A stretch of 64,000 nucleotides of DNA from Rutidosis leptorrhynchoides (lineage: Eukaryota; Streptophyta; Magnoliopsida; Asterales; Asteraceae): positions 256,418,501 through 256,482,500 of the forward strand of contig NC_092341.1 of the NCBI RefSeq assembly GCF_046630445.1. Reading direction: 5' to 3'. Shown here piece after piece: positions 37,580 to 51,544 of this stretch. Each line of letters opens with the position of its first letter. Positions within the stretch are counted from its first letter, which is position 1. The translations under genes were made by a program, and so were the position numbers. Under the pieces are notes generated by a model. That model searched no databases and was not told the DNA's origin. It saw nothing but the letters and a program-made list of their open reading frames with translations.

Positions 37580-39885
37580 TGTAGCGACCTGACAAAATCA
37601 ACATTGACGGCGCCGGCTACTTAGGTCCCATTACGTGATCATAAGTCTTTAAAATGACGTTTGACCGAAAATATGTCGCATTCATTTCAAAAGTTAAGAT
37701 TTGTTCCCAAGTTTACAAGAATCATTCATCCCAAAGTTACGTTACAAAGTTATAAGTACAATTGAAATCTATGCGACACAATTTAAAAGTAGCCAAAAGA
37801 TGCTCCATGTATGCATGTATATACTCGACATCCAAGCAAGTATCAAAAGTAATGAGCGGTAGCATGTATCACAAAACGTTCAAGGACCTGAGAAAAACAT
37901 AGAAATCTGTCAACAAAAACGTTGGTGAAATCATAGGTTTAAGTAATTAAGTACAAGTGAACCACAAGATTTGTAACATTGATATAATAGTAATAATACA
38001 TTCCAAAAGTTTGTTTCACGAGCACCCAATTATCAATGCTTAATATTCCTTCCATAGAACCCATCACAATAGTGTTAGAACATACACTGTTTCTCGAAAA
38101 TATATTTCATTCGTAAACGGTAGCGAACCGTTTGAATGAGGGTTTGTCAAACCCATATGGCCATATAACATAAGTTCTCGCTTACACCCGGCAAGTGTAA
38201 CTAATGATAATCGAATTGAGGATTTTTGTTCAAACTAGTATGTAGAATGTTTGTTTTCCTGTACTTGTGTTCATTTAGTAAAAAGAAACGTTTATGTTTT
38301 CTCATCCCAAATGTAAGTTCAAAAGAGTAAAAGTGGGACTATGATCTCACCTTGAGTGCACGTATGAAAAGTACTTCACAAAGTAACGTGTGCAAAGGAC
38401 AATGCTAGTCTTGACCTAAACAAATAGGTCATATCAATAACGGTAAACACGATAGGTCAAAGATGTTCAATTAGTCCTATGGCTCGTTACGACTCGATTA
38501 TGTAGCATGTGAATCAATTTGTTAAGTTTCATGCAAGATACAAGTATAGAAACAAGCTAGGAAGGTTACATAATCATTTGGTTAAGTTTGACAAAAAGTC
38601 AAACTTTGGTCGGTCAAAGTCAACGAAAAAGTCAACACGTTCGGGTCGGGTCCCGAACTATTTTTCTGAGGTTTTTATTCATATATAAGCATGTTAGAAC
38701 AAGTCTCATGTGAATCGGAGGTCCATAGCGTGCCAAACATTTTTCGTATTTTGACCAAGGAGGTCAGAACCTGGACACGTTATATGTCGCGCCGCGACCC
38801 AGGATTGCCGCGTCGCGGCAATCAACGGGTGCTGGTACCTGTCAGTCTCAATTGTTCAAGTCTCAATTCAAACTTCATTTTCACATAAAACACAAATCGT
38901 AAACTCTTACGACACGCATTTTATATCGTTGGAAAGCTAATTTGACAAAGAACACAACTAAACACATTTCACTAACCGAAAACATTATTTGCAATAATCG
39001 ACCTTTCAAAATCAAATGATCAATCAATGCACACATTTAATGCTTCAAATTTTACAAGTGCACATTTATGATTCGGGCATTTAATGCATACATAAAACAC
39101 GCCGTTTTGTAGATAATCAAGCATACAATACAACTAACTACTTACTAACAATAATTCATGGCTTTCATTGCATTAAATGTTCACATTCAATTCTATCAAA
39201 CCCTAACCAACAACATCAAAATCACTAATCATGTTTATGAAGTTTTCTAAAACAACCTACTCATCAAATTGAAGCTAGTGATGTTAGGAACACATTTAAT
39301 ACATGCATTTATAACATTTAACATCATTCAAATAACCAAATCACCAAATCAAACACACCAAAGTTTATGTTCATGCTAGTTACTTCAAATAACAAAATCG
39401 AACATATAAATCATATATTCATGTTAGACTTGAGCCATAGACACTAATTAATAACTTTATAAGTTAAAAACATCAAGAACACAAAATCTAGTGATTTTAG
39501 AAAGTTACCCAAATGTAATGAAATCGGTATGGAATCGAAGAGGAAGTTGCAAGGATTCCAAATATGTAATTTGTTTTGATTGATGCTTGCTCGATTTGAT
39601 TTAGATGATGATTTCTTGGATTGGTGTTTGAGAGATTTTGTGGAAGTATTAAAGAAAAAGGGAAAATGAAAGAGATAATGAATGGATGAGAGTGAAGGGT
39701 TGACTAGTTGACCTAGTCACCTCTTTGCTCTCTTGGCAACAATGGTCCCTCTAGTTCGGTTGCGGGTGCGTGAATTACCTAAACGAGATATTTTAAAAAC
39801 GCGTATTAACGGGAGATGTTATAGTCATATAACGGACTTTAAATAATTTAACGGAAAAGTAAACGGAAAAAGGCGGGATGTTACA
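37580..39885 (-). mobile_element. Solo LTR (2.3 kb)
   Basis: It starts TGTAGCGACCTGAC and ends GGATGTTACA, with a near-perfect duplication GTAGC (37575-37579) / GCAGC (39886-39890). The uninterrupted sequence in the right family A LTR (about 47590-47605) reads GCAGC, so the left copy mutated later. No internal region is present, so it arose by LTR-LTR recombination. The minus strand has a CpG-rich block (38786-38822) followed at once by CATATAACG. Orientation is inferred by analogy with the TGTAACAACCC...TTACA LTR family. Confidence 0.82.
38778..38822 (-). promoter_or_regulatory. CpG palindrome cassette and TATA-like site in the solo LTR
   Basis: The cassette GTCGCGCCGCGAC plus ATTGCCGCGTCGCGGCAAT forms two strong inverted repeats. 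On the minus strand it directly precedes CATATAACG, with a second TATATAT about 100 bp further downstream. Confidence 0.4.
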
Positions 39886-40842
39886 GCAGCTATGGTCGAC
39901 AGAGAATCTCGAGTAGGAAGAAGGTAATGAGAAAATAGAAATAGATAGTGACTTGAAACAGATTCGTACGCTTTAACTGTTATTGACAGCTAATAAATTT
40001 TGCATATATCTGATTATTTTCTTTCCTTATTGAATTGCTGAAGAATTTTTATATGATATGGTTGTTTTGTAGTGAAGATATTAAATCAACAAGAATCTTG
40101 AGTAGAAGAAGAAATCAAGAGAAAAAATATAAAAATGTATAAAGCTGATCACGATGTCTAACTGAATTGGATTGTATTTGATTAATATCTAACAATGTTT
40201 GTATCTTACTGAATTATTATATATGATTTTGATTTCTGTGTTTGTGATTTGAATTCGACGTTTAACAATATCAAAATTTGATACAATATGATTGTGATGT
40301 TAAACAAATTCACGATATATATGTATATTTATCTGTTATCATCATTTATTATTAAATATAAACTCATATATAATAATATTTTTATTTATAACAACAATAA
40401 TAATAATTTATAATTTATAATAATAATGATAGTATTAATAATAATGATAATAATAATAATTAATAATAATGTTAATAATGACAATAATATCAAAATAATA
40501 ATGATTATAATATGAATAATGATAAAAGTAATAAAAATTATTAATGTTATTAATAATTTTAAAATAGTTTTTAATATTCATAATTATGATAATATCTTAA
40601 AATTATAATTTTACTTCTAATTACGATATTAATAATGATAACAATGATATTATTAATTATAATAAACTAAATATATCAAAGTTCATATTATATATAGTAA
40701 TATTAATTGTGTACCGAATTCATATATATATTTTTAATAACCTCTATTTATTTTGTATATTACTCTACATATTTAATTCAAATGATTAAATTGTATTATA
40801 TTAATTTAATTTAATATATACACTTAATCTTTTTATTATATT

Positions 40843-40920
<78 letters not shown>

Positions 40921-41092
40921 TATATATATTTACACATATTTGTTCGTGAATCGTCGGGTATAGTCAAAGGTTAACTGAATCCAGTAAAATAGTTCAAAAA
41001 TTTTGAGACTCAACATTACAGACTTTGCTTATCGTTTCGAAATCATATAAATATTAAGTTTAAATTTGGTCGGAAATTTTCGGGTCGTCACA
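39886..41092 (-). mobile_element. Family A left LTR, third piece
   Basis: Collinear with about 47599-48834 of the right LTR. It contains an (AT)n run at 40849-40918 and ends CGGGTCGTCACA. Confidence 0.9.
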
Positions 41093-44000
41093 GTACCTAC
41101 CCGTTAAAGAAATTCCGTCCAGAAATTTGAGTGGGGTCGTCATGGCTAACAGTAAAATGTTTTCATGAAGAATATGAGTTGATAAATAGAGTTTTATCAT
41201 TATTGATTAATATAGATAAAACGATTCTATTATGTGATGCGTACGAGTGAAGCTGTCACAAAAGATTGAGATAGAGATTTAATTTTTGATGTAGTCACGG
41301 TGGATTTCCGTAATTCAAGGTATGAAAATATTCAAAATCTCTATAAGATTTTATTAAAGAATTTATGACCAACTTTAATTAAATGCTGTAACCTGCCTCG
41401 ATTGCTCTGTCTGATTTTTCACTATAAATTTACCTCTTCCGTTCCAATATTTTCACCACTCCTTTATTTTCTTCCTAAATTCATACTTTCAAAGCATTCA
41501 TTAATATGCTTAATCCAGTTCTGATCTTTGATATTTTTCTGACTATCGTATCTGTCATTCTTCTTTTCCATCTCCCACCAGAGGAATCTGTTTACTTCTA
41601 CTATTACCTTGAGGTTATAATGTTCTTAATTCTCCCGTGTCTTTATATTGCTATACATGGTTTGTAATTCTTGTGTTGTTATTGGCCTTTATATTTTTTT
41701 TCCTTATATTTCGTAGTTCCATGCTCTTGTTTCTTCTTCCTGACTTTAAGTCAAGCGAATAATGGTCCAGAATTCGTAGGTATGAAGTTTCGAATGATTG
41801 TAATATATTTTGCAGAAAGGAAAGGTAATAGCAAGATTTGATTTGCTAAATTACCAGAATCCCTGAGGATAGAACTATCAAGAATATATTTTCTTGATAT
41901 GTTCAGAAGTTAATTTGAATGAAAGAGTTATGTCGCATGGCACATGATGACGGTATGATCTGTGAACCATCATCATGTTCCATTAGAAATTCAGCATAAC
42001 TTACTGTAATATAATCACATTGGCCAAGTGTCATTATATTATACTAACTCATGCTTAAATTCTTAACACTTCTCCAGAATTTATTCGTAATTTATATTTA
42101 GATTTTACAGAAGTTTTCAATATAATGGAATACAGAAAACACGAAGAGGTATATAATTTCGGACGAGAATATTTATAAAAATACCCTCAGAAATATCGAA
42201 GATATTTATGATGATATTTTGGATTTTCAAAGTTCGAAGGTTGATGAAGAAAGATTTTCCGCAAGATATTTAACATGACTTCGGAGCAAGATATTTTCTA
42301 AGGATTTCATCGGATACAGAATTATCTGGATTCTTGGAATACAGGGTATGGTCCTTGTATTTGTCCTTGGTCTCCTTCATGGTTAGCTCAATCCATTTTT
42401 CAGTACCAAATTTTCTATCGAGCGTTCCCAACATTCCATTCTTTATTATCAAACTTCTGGCCATTTAGACCATCTACAATTTTGCTGTTTCCTATGCATT
42501 TAATGCTACCATATCTGAATCATCGGTTATCAATCCGAGATGTTTTTAAGAGTTTCGAAGGATTTGAGTGAAGATTGTAATTGTCAAGATATAAACGATT
42601 GTTTAAGATTAAATCAAGTGGCAACTTGAAGGAATGTTTAACTGTAGAAGGTGTAATTTATTAACGATATTTTAAATCAAAATGTTATAATTAATATTTC
42701 CTACTCTTTTAATACTTTTTAATTGTCCAAGGTTAGTAGTCCAATATATAATCTTAGCATTTAAAATATTTAAGATTAGGAGATGATGAAGAAATTTTAC
42801 GTAATTAATTAATTGGTTACTAATCAATTTTATTTTATTCATTATTTTCTCCATTATGCCACTTGTCAAATCTTGTCTTGGATTTTGATCGGCAAAAACT
42901 CGTATATGAAATTGAATTGGGATAAAAATGGTTATTTGTGGGGGAACGGATACGTATATCTGTGGTTGTAAGTAGAATAGTAAATGACTGTTGAATCGGA
43001 TTTAAAGAATGTACAGCGTAACATGTTAATGTGAAAACTAGATATTCCTCGGGTATTACCTACCCGTTAAAATATTTTTACCATTAACAGTTTGTACACA
43101 AGAATCTTTGATGTAGAACGATACATAGAACGAAGATATTCGATGTAGAACGAATATGTAGAACGAAGATAAATGGTGTAGAATGTCATGTAGAACAAGA
43201 TTATGCTTGAGGTATAGATTGTGAGGTTGTGGCTTATGATACGGATGTTGGTTCTGGTGATGTTGCTGAAGCTGATAAGTTTTGCACCATATTCTCCAAT
43301 TTGATTACTCGAGCGCGAAGCTCGTTGACTTCTTCCATTATTCCGGGATGATTGTCGGTCGGAACGAGCGGATGAATAAGGTTTAGAATTGTGGATAGAA
43401 TATAATCGTGATGAGCTACCCTGGAAATAAGGCTGAAAATGGTGTTTCGGATAGGTTCGCCGGTAAGTGCTTCAGGTTCCTTGCTAAGAGGTGAATTCGG
43501 TTGATGGAAGGGATCGCCTTCTTCGCGTCTCCATTGATTAAGTCAACTACGAACTCATCCCCATTTCATCCAAAATAGGTGATGGCTAATTGGTTGATCC
43601 ATTCCGGTTACACTACTTTCGGAGCTCAAGTGTGTTTCCATATCGGAATAGCTGTCAGAATCCGAGGAACTTGAACTAGTGACGAGTTCCATTTCGTACG
43701 ATTGAATAAAGGATTTTTCGATATGAAATGATTTTCGGCTATCGAATGGTATTCTAATTACATAGAATATCTATATATATAGAACAAAAGATTTCGTAGA
43801 TTACGGAGGAATTTATGGAATATATCAGGCAAAGTTTACAGTAACAGATACGCTAAGATATGAATTAGCAGATATGCTAAGATATGAATTTTGTCTCTAC
43901 ACTATTCATGCAATCAATGCAGTAAGATGTGTCTAGACTAAGAATGGTAAGCAGGTAATTTTTGACACGAAATGATAAGCAAAACTTTTGACATGCAGAC

Positions 44001-44098
44001 ACGGTCGAAGTCCAGACCCACTAATGCATCTAAACAACTATCAGTTAGACACACTAATGTAAGACCTGGTTCGCTAAGACCACCGCTCTGATACCAAC
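41093..44098 (-). mobile_element. Family A internal region
   Basis: 3.0 kb between the LTRs. Apart from the decayed ORF at 43234-43692 there is no protein-like frame and no pol domain. 41093-43233 is AT-rich with nothing recognisable beyond scattered repeats such as GTAGAACGA(A/T) (43115-43200). The primer-binding site closes the region at about 44085-44097. Confidence 0.75.
43234..43692 (-). pseudogene. Family A ORF1 remnant, coiled-coil protein with two in-frame TGA codons
   Basis: The frame from the ATG at 43692 to TAA at 43234 spans 153 codons and is interrupted by two TGA codons in mid-frame. It starts with a Ser/Asp-rich stretch (MELVTSSSSSDSDSYSDMET). It continues through SKEPEALTGEPIRNTIFSL and ends in a coiled coil (MEEVNELRARVIKLENMVQN). 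It lies about 400 bp after the primer-binding site, where gag would be. No zinc knuckle or enzyme domain follows. Its role is unknown; a gag-like structural product is the simplest guess. Confidence 0.6.
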
Positions 44099-45678
44099 TG
44101 AAGGGACCCGTTCATACTGATTATAAACGGTTCACAATAGTTGATTTCATTGCAAGGTATTTGACCTCTAAATGATACATTTTACAAACATTGCATTCAT
44201 TTTTAAAAGACAAACTTTCATCACATCGAAAGTTGACGGCATGCATATCATTTTCATAATATATCCAACTATAAATGACTTAATAATATTCTTGATGAAC
44301 TCAATGACTCGAATGCAACGTCTTTTGAAATAAGTCATTAATGACTTCAAGTAATATCTCTAAATGAGCAAATGCACAGCGGAAGATTTCTTTCATACCT
44401 GAGAATAAACATGCTTTCAAGTGTCAACCAAAAGGTTGGTGAGTTCATAGGTTTATCATAAGCAATAAAATTCATCATTTTGATAGACCACAAGATTTAA
44501 ATACAGTACACCTATCTCGTGTACAAAACCATTTTTCATAATGCTTAGCAGAGTAGGTTCATATCCTTTTCTCCCCCGTAGGTTGCCTCGCGATTTTTAA
44601 TAACCGTACACATATCTCGTGCACAAAAATAACATACACATAACCTGTGTATAAAAATCATTCTCTCGATACATAACATTCAATTTGCTTTCATAGCTTG
44701 GCTTGGTAACCGACCTTAACATATAATGCGCATCAATAATATCCCCAAAACAAAACATATCGTCTGTATAATATATAAACTTCGAAGTACTAAACACCAC
44801 GCCCACTAGCTCTTCCGTCTAGTGAACATTCTGGGTGGGGGTGTTAAACCCGGTAGCTACCTTTACAATTCGCATGAATTAGGGCCATACCCGATTCTAA
44901 TTCTTAGGTTACCAAGCAATAATAATCAGGGGAAAATATATTCATCAATTGGTGGCAATTATCACGTCCACCTAATTCAATAATAATCAACAGAACTTCT
45001 GTCTGTATAATAATTCATTCGAGGAATGTTTTGCCTGTGTCTATCTCGTCAAACATTTATAAAAGCATCTCAGTCCAAAATTATAGATTTCAAAGCCATT
45101 TAATAAAGCAGTTGTAAAAACATCGCATGTATTCTCAGTCCTAAAAATGTAAAGAGTAAAAGGGAGCAAATGAACTCACGATACGATATTTTGTAGTAAA
45201 AATATGCATACGACTGAACTGAACAATGCAGGGTTGGCCTCGGATTCATGAACCTATATCATTTATATATATATTAATACCTATAATCGTAATTGAACAA
45301 TTTCATATATTACAACTTATTTTATATATTATATATATTTAATTTGTGGATTTACTTTTATAATGACTAATATTTATATAGTTATATTAATATATTTTTG
45401 ATTAATATTATATTAAAAATACTTAATTTGTTATATATGAATATCTATATAAAAATGTTAATGTGATTAATACCTACTTATATGTAATATTACTAAAAGT
45501 ATATTTTTATATACGAAATATTTATTTGGTAAAATAATATCAATAATAGTAATAAAAGTTGTTTTTGATTATAATGATAATAATACTACTAATAATAATA
45601 ACTATAAAAATAATGATTTTACAAATAATAATAGTACTAATATTTATTTTAATGTCTATAATGATAATAATAAAAATA

Positions 45679-45866
<188 letters not shown>

Positions 45867-48548
45867 ACCTCAAACAGTAACCCAAAAAAAAATGCCCAAG
45901 TCCGGATTTGAACCCGCGACGTCCCGCTAACCCGAAAACTCCTCAAACCATTCCTCCAATTGTGCTTCCTGATTAAATTCCTAATCTATATCCATATAAA
46001 CCGTCTTAACCTGTTTCTTCTCCTTCATATACATACAACACCAACCATCATCCATTATCATAATTATATCTAACTTACTCATCTTCCTCGCATAGCACCG
46101 TATCATTAACATCATTTTATCATTCAACATCTTCCCTCATCAAAATTACATTCGCGTTTATTATTTCATGTAACATCCACCTTATCATATATCATTACGA
46201 TTACGTATTCAACTTCATCCTTCATTATGTTTTCAACCGAGACATTTGAACGGGTCTTAGCCCGACTCTTTTAATCCATGAATTAAATAAAAGAATCCAA
46301 TGTTATAGCAAGCCAATTTCCCTCGGCCAAGTTGTTTAAACAAATTAAGGATAATCATTTTGTTGGATATCTCATGATTTGAACGGCAAAAAGAGGAAAA
46401 GAAAAGCTATAGAGCTAGAACCCACTTGTTTGATTCATTGGATCCACCAATTAATCCTCTAGCTTAAGTAAAAAAAAAAAAAGGAAATCGATAAAAAAAA
46501 ATAAAAGAAACAACGAAAGTTCAGCAACCTTATACAAACCACTTCATCATCTTCTTTTATACATGTGGCCATCTCCTTGTTGCTATCACCTTTATCAACC
46601 TAAAATAAAAATTAATACTTAGCAATCACCATTATGGTTGACCATGATGTGTGGCTTGTCCCACTTGCATAACTTGTGTCCCGTTTCCTTTTCTTTATAT
46701 AATGCAATTTATAATGAACTTCCATATAATTACATGATGAAGTGGGGTTGTCGGCCAAAGTAAAAGAAAAAGAATCGCGTGTATAATATATTGTAAGTGG
46801 AATGCTTTATGATTAAAGATTGTCTACAACTTTCTTCATTTGTTCCACATTTAATATTGAAACATGAGGCATATTTTTTTTTATATATACGCTCAAAACT
46901 CAAATGACAATCACCTTCCTTTCTTGTTTTAATACACCGAATAGAAGGACAGAAAACAGCAAAAGGTTGTAGCAAGCTGTTGCAGGTTAAATTCACAACA
47001 GGAGAAAAAAAATATCGAGTTAGAGGTGGCGGTTTATGGTTGGTGTTGTTATGGTGGAAATGATGGTTGACAGATGGTGGTTAAAGTGGTGGCACAAGGT
47101 TTGGTGGTTTAGGATGGCCTCAATCGACAAGGAAGAATAAGGAGAAGGTGGTATTTGATTCTAAGTTAGTAATGAAGCAGAAAAGAAATAAAACGATTTA
47201 ATGTGAGGGTGATATACGGAGTTGATGGTGGCGACATTCATGGGTGCAGGGTGGTTATTTTTGGTTTAGACCGAAACAAGAAAAATGTAAGAAACAAATG
47301 GAGATTTGGTGGTCAAGATGCATATTGTGTGAGTATTTAAGATAAGTTGCCATATATATACTACTAGTTGTTGTATTATAATATATCACTAATCACTAAT
47401 TGATTGAATTTTTATGGTAGTGGTGATGATATCGACTTGTAACAAAATTCGTACATTTCTCTGTTATTGATTTCTATTCCAATTTGTTTTATAGTTAAGA
47501 CTGGGTCGACAGACGATATTCGATCAGAAGATTTTTAATTAATAAACAATTTAAAAGCAGATTAGATATTCCATAATGGTACGATTGATTTGGTTTGTAG
47601 TGCAGCTATGGTCGACAGAGAATCTCGAGTAGGAAGAAGGTAATGAGAAAATAGAAATAGATAGTGACTTGAAACAGATTCGTACGCTTTAAATGTTATT
47701 GACAGCTAATAAATTTTGCATATATCTGATTATTTTCTTTCCTTATTGAATTGCAGAAGGATTTTTATATGATATGGTTGTTTTGTAGTGAAGATATTAA
47801 ATCAACAAGAATCTTGAGTAGAAGAAGAAATCAAGGGAAAAATATAAAAATGTATAAAGCTGATCACGATGTTTAACTGATTTGGATTGTATTTGATTAA
47901 TATCTAACAATCTTTGTATCTTACTGAATTATTATATATGATTTTGATTTCTGTGTTTGTGATTTGAATTCGACGTTTAACAATATCAAAATTTGATATA
48001 GTATGATTGTGATGTTAAACAAATTCACGATATATATGTATATTTATCTGTTATCATCATTTATTATTAAATATAAACTCATATATAATAATATTTTTAT
48101 TTATAACAACAATAATAATAATTTATAATTTATAATAATAATGATAGTATTAATAATAATGATAATAATAATAATTAATAATAATGTTAATAATGACAAT
48201 AATATCAAAATAATAATGATTATAATATGAATAATGATAAAAGTAATAAAAATTATTAATGTTATTAATAATTTTAAAATAGTTTTTAATATTCATAATT
48301 ATGATAATATCTTAAAATTATAATTTTACTTCTAATTATGATATTAATAATGATAACAATGATATTATTAATTATAATAAACTAAATATATCAAAGTTCA
48401 TATTATATATTGTAATATTAATTGTGTACCGAATTCATATATATATTTTTAATAACCTCTATTTATTTTGTATATTACTCTACATATTTAATTCAAATGA
48501 TTAAATGGTATTATATTAATTTAAATTAATATATACACTTAATCTTTT

Positions 48549-48677
<129 letters not shown>

Positions 48678-48834
48678 CACATATTTGTTCGTGAATCGTC
48701 GGGTATAGTTAAAGGTTAACTGAATCCAGTAAAATAGTTCAAAAATTTTGAGACTCAACATTACAGACTTTGCTTATCGTGTTGAAATCATATAAATATT
48801 AAGTGTAAATTTGGTCGGAAATTTCCGGGTCGTC

Positions 48835-49825
48835 ACAATATATACGTCCTGGCTTAGGTCGCCATTTAGAAAAGCAGTTTTGACATCCATTTGCCATATT
48901 TCATAATCACGAAAAGCAGCTATGGCAATAAGTATCCTAATTGATTTAATGCTCGCGACTGGTGAAAAGTTTCCTCATAATCAATTCCTTGAGTTTGAGT
49001 ATAACCTTTTGCCATCAACCGAGCCTTAAAAGTGTTTACATTACCGTCCATGTCAGCCTTCTTCTTGAAGACCCATTTACTCCCCACTATTTTGCAATTG
49101 GGTGAAAGATCAATCAAGTCCCATACTTGATTATCTTTCATGGACTGCATCTCTGCCTTCATAGCATCTCGCCATTTTTCAGATTCTTGATCTGACATGG
49201 CTTCACTGTAGCTAGAGGGTTCATCATAATCCCCTAGATGAGGTTCATCTGCATTAATCAGAAGATTTAACCTCTCAGGTTGATGAGGGGTTCTATTAGA
49301 TCTACGAAGTATAGGTGCAACACGTTCGGGCTCACCAACAGTGTGTTCAACTTCAACGTGCGGTTGGCTAGTGCCTTCAGAAGGTGTGTTACTTTGTGAT
49401 TCTCGAATTTCCTCAAGATCTACTTTACTCCCACTGACTTCTTGTAAGAGAAGATCTCTTTCAAAGAATTCAGCAAACCGAGCAGTAAACACTTTATTTT
49501 CAGCTTGGTAGTAAAAGTAGTAACCCATTGTTTCCTTTGGGTATCCCACAAAGTGATATTTGATACCTCTGGGTTCTAACTTGTTTAATGTGTCACGTTT
49601 CACATACGCTTCACAACCCCAGACTTTCAAATAAGACAACTTAGGACTCTTTCCATGCCATAACTCATATGGTATCTTTTCTACCTTCTTGGTTAGAACC
49701 ATATTGAGTATGCGTGTAGCAGACTCTAATGCATAACCCCAAAAAGATATCGGTAGAGTAGTTAGACTCATCATAGATCGAACCATACCACAATTCTTCA
49801 GGTGGTCCAAAAACTCTTGACTCAT
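48835..49825 (-). pseudogene. Copia pol: integrase C-terminal part and first half of reverse transcriptase
   Basis: In the minus-strand frame the integrase core resumes (MSQEFLDHLKNCG) and then jumps to MVRSMMSLTTLPISFWGYAL. The roughly 25 residues that normally lie between, with the NGVxERxNRT motif and the third catalytic acidic residue, are missing in frame (junction near 49784). Next come KVWGCEAYVKRDTLNKLEPR, a Pro-rich linker and the reverse transcriptase start (WRDAMKAEMQSMKDNQVWDL, VFKKKADMDGNVNTFKARL). A one-base loss near 48957 shifts the frame. In the restored register QMDVKTAFLNGDL is readable up to 48835, where family A interrupts it. Confidence 0.9.
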
Positions 49826-49891
49826 ATATTCCCCTCCCCGATTAGAGCGAAGGGCTTTAATGGTCTTTCCAAGTTGATTCTCTACTTCATT

Positions 49892-50602
49892 TTAGAAGAT
49901 TTTGAATGTTTCAAAAACTTCATGTTTATGTTTCAGCAAGTAAACATAACAATATCTACTATAATCATCAGTAAATGTAACGAAGTATGATTCACCATTT
50001 CTAGACATAGTTCTAAAAGGGCCACATACATCAGTATGTATTAGTCCTAAAAGATCTTCAGCTCTCTCACCTAAAATGGATAAATGAGCCTTTGTCATCT
50101 TTCCACATAAACATGACTCGCATAAATCAAATGACTCAGAGCCAGTTAATTCCAAAAGCCCATCCAATTGGAGTTTTGAAATGCGTTGTTTATTTATATG
50201 ACCAAGACGACAATGCCATAGATAGGTCTTGTTCAAGTCTTGCTTGAATCGTTTGGCAGTATAGGTATATACAAAATTATTATTTGAAATCACACCATGC
50301 ATATCAATTTCAAAAATACCATCACGTGGAATAGCATTAAAATAAAATACATTATTCTTAAAAACTGAAATACCAAAGTACGTAAATGTAAGTTCAAAAT
50401 CAACATTTTTCAAAAGAGACACTGAAATTACATTGCTCGTTATACTTGGAGCATAATGACATTGTTCCAACAAAACAATAAGACCACTAGGTAGAGTAAG
50501 CTCATAGGTGCCAATAGCTTCAATAGCAGCTCGAGCCTCATTGCCCACTCTTAAGTCTAGTGTGTCTTTCTTCAGTCTCTTACTTCTTCTCATTCCCTGC
50601 AT
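49892..50602 (-). pseudogene. Copia pol: protease remnant, GAG-pre-integrase and integrase N-terminal part
   Basis: The frame contains a protease-region remnant (TYELTLPSGLIVLLEQCHYAPSI), then the pre-integrase zinc-binding H-H-C-C domain (WHCRLGHINKQRISKLQ, CESCLCGKMTK). The integrase core start follows (IHTDVCGPFRTMSRNGESYFVTFTDDYSRY), with the first catalytic Asp in HTDVCGP. A TAA after FETFKIF separates it from the continuation at 49825 in the same frame. The expected protease DTG/DSG motif falls in the degraded stretch around 50600-50650 (LDTSCG-like). Confidence 0.88.
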
Positions 50603-50679
50603 ATTGTTACAGATGTGAGTACCACAACTAGTATCAAAAATTCAGAAATTACTAGAAAAAGTATATAACTGTATATGAA

Positions 50680-51544
50680 ATATACCTGATTTGCTGGTCT
50701 GACCAGCTTTGCCTTTTCTCAACTCAGATAGGTAGGAAGGACAGTTCCTCCTCCAGTGGCCAACTTTTCTACAGTGAAAATATTCGGCATCTTTCGCTGG
50801 GTTTTATTTCTTGGGAGGTGGTGGAATTTTCTTCTTAGCAATGGACTTGCCTTTTCCTTTTTCTCAAGTTTTCGGCTTATTCTTTTTCACGTTACCATCC
50901 CTAATCATCAGGACACTTGGATTGGAAACCTTATATGGAATATTCTGTTCAGCAGTTTTGAGCATCAAGTGCACCTCTGCCAGAGATTTCTCCCAACCTT
51001 GCATATTGTAATTCATCACAAATTGGTGATACAATTTTGGTAGTGAAACCAAAACCGTGTTCACAGTCAAGTTAGGCGGCAAGGTAGTTCCAAGTTTTTC
51101 CAATCGGTCAATGTAGCTTTTCATTTTTAAGACATGAGAGCTCGCTGATTGACCCTCCTCCATTTTGCATGTTTGAAGAAGCTTATAAGTTTCATATAAC
51201 TCTTGACTAAACTGTTTCTGAAACATATTTTTCAGCTCAGTCATCATATCATATGTTGTACTATCTTCCATTTCCTTTTGGAGGTCAGAAGTCATACTAG
51301 CAAGCATGATTAAAGCTGTCTTCTCTTGCTCATCAAACAACTTCTAATAAGCATTCTTTGGAGCAGCAGTAGCTGTCTCAGCAGGAGAATCGGGTAAGGG
51401 TTCTTCAATTTTGTTCAACTTCCCTTCATATTTGAGAACAATTCTCAGGTTGCGGTACCAATCGAGGAAGTTTGAACCATTGAGTTTCTCCTTCTCCAAC
51501 AAAGAACGGAGGGTGTTTTGGTTTACGTTTTGATTGTTTGACAT
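50680..51544 (-). pseudogene. Copia gag with in-frame stops and a broken zinc knuckle
   Basis: It starts at 51544 (MSNNQNVNQNTLRSLLEKEK) with the N-terminal gag segment NGSNFLDWYRNLRIVL. A TAG after residue 66 (about 51343) interrupts it, then the UBN2-type gag domain follows in the same frame (LASMTSDLQKEME, LKNMFQKQFSQELYETYKLL, SASSHVLKMKSYIDRLEKLG). Two further stops lie near 50862 and 50810. The CCHC knuckle reads YFHCRKVGHWRRNC, with the first Cys changed to Tyr. Together these show long decay. Confidence 0.88.
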
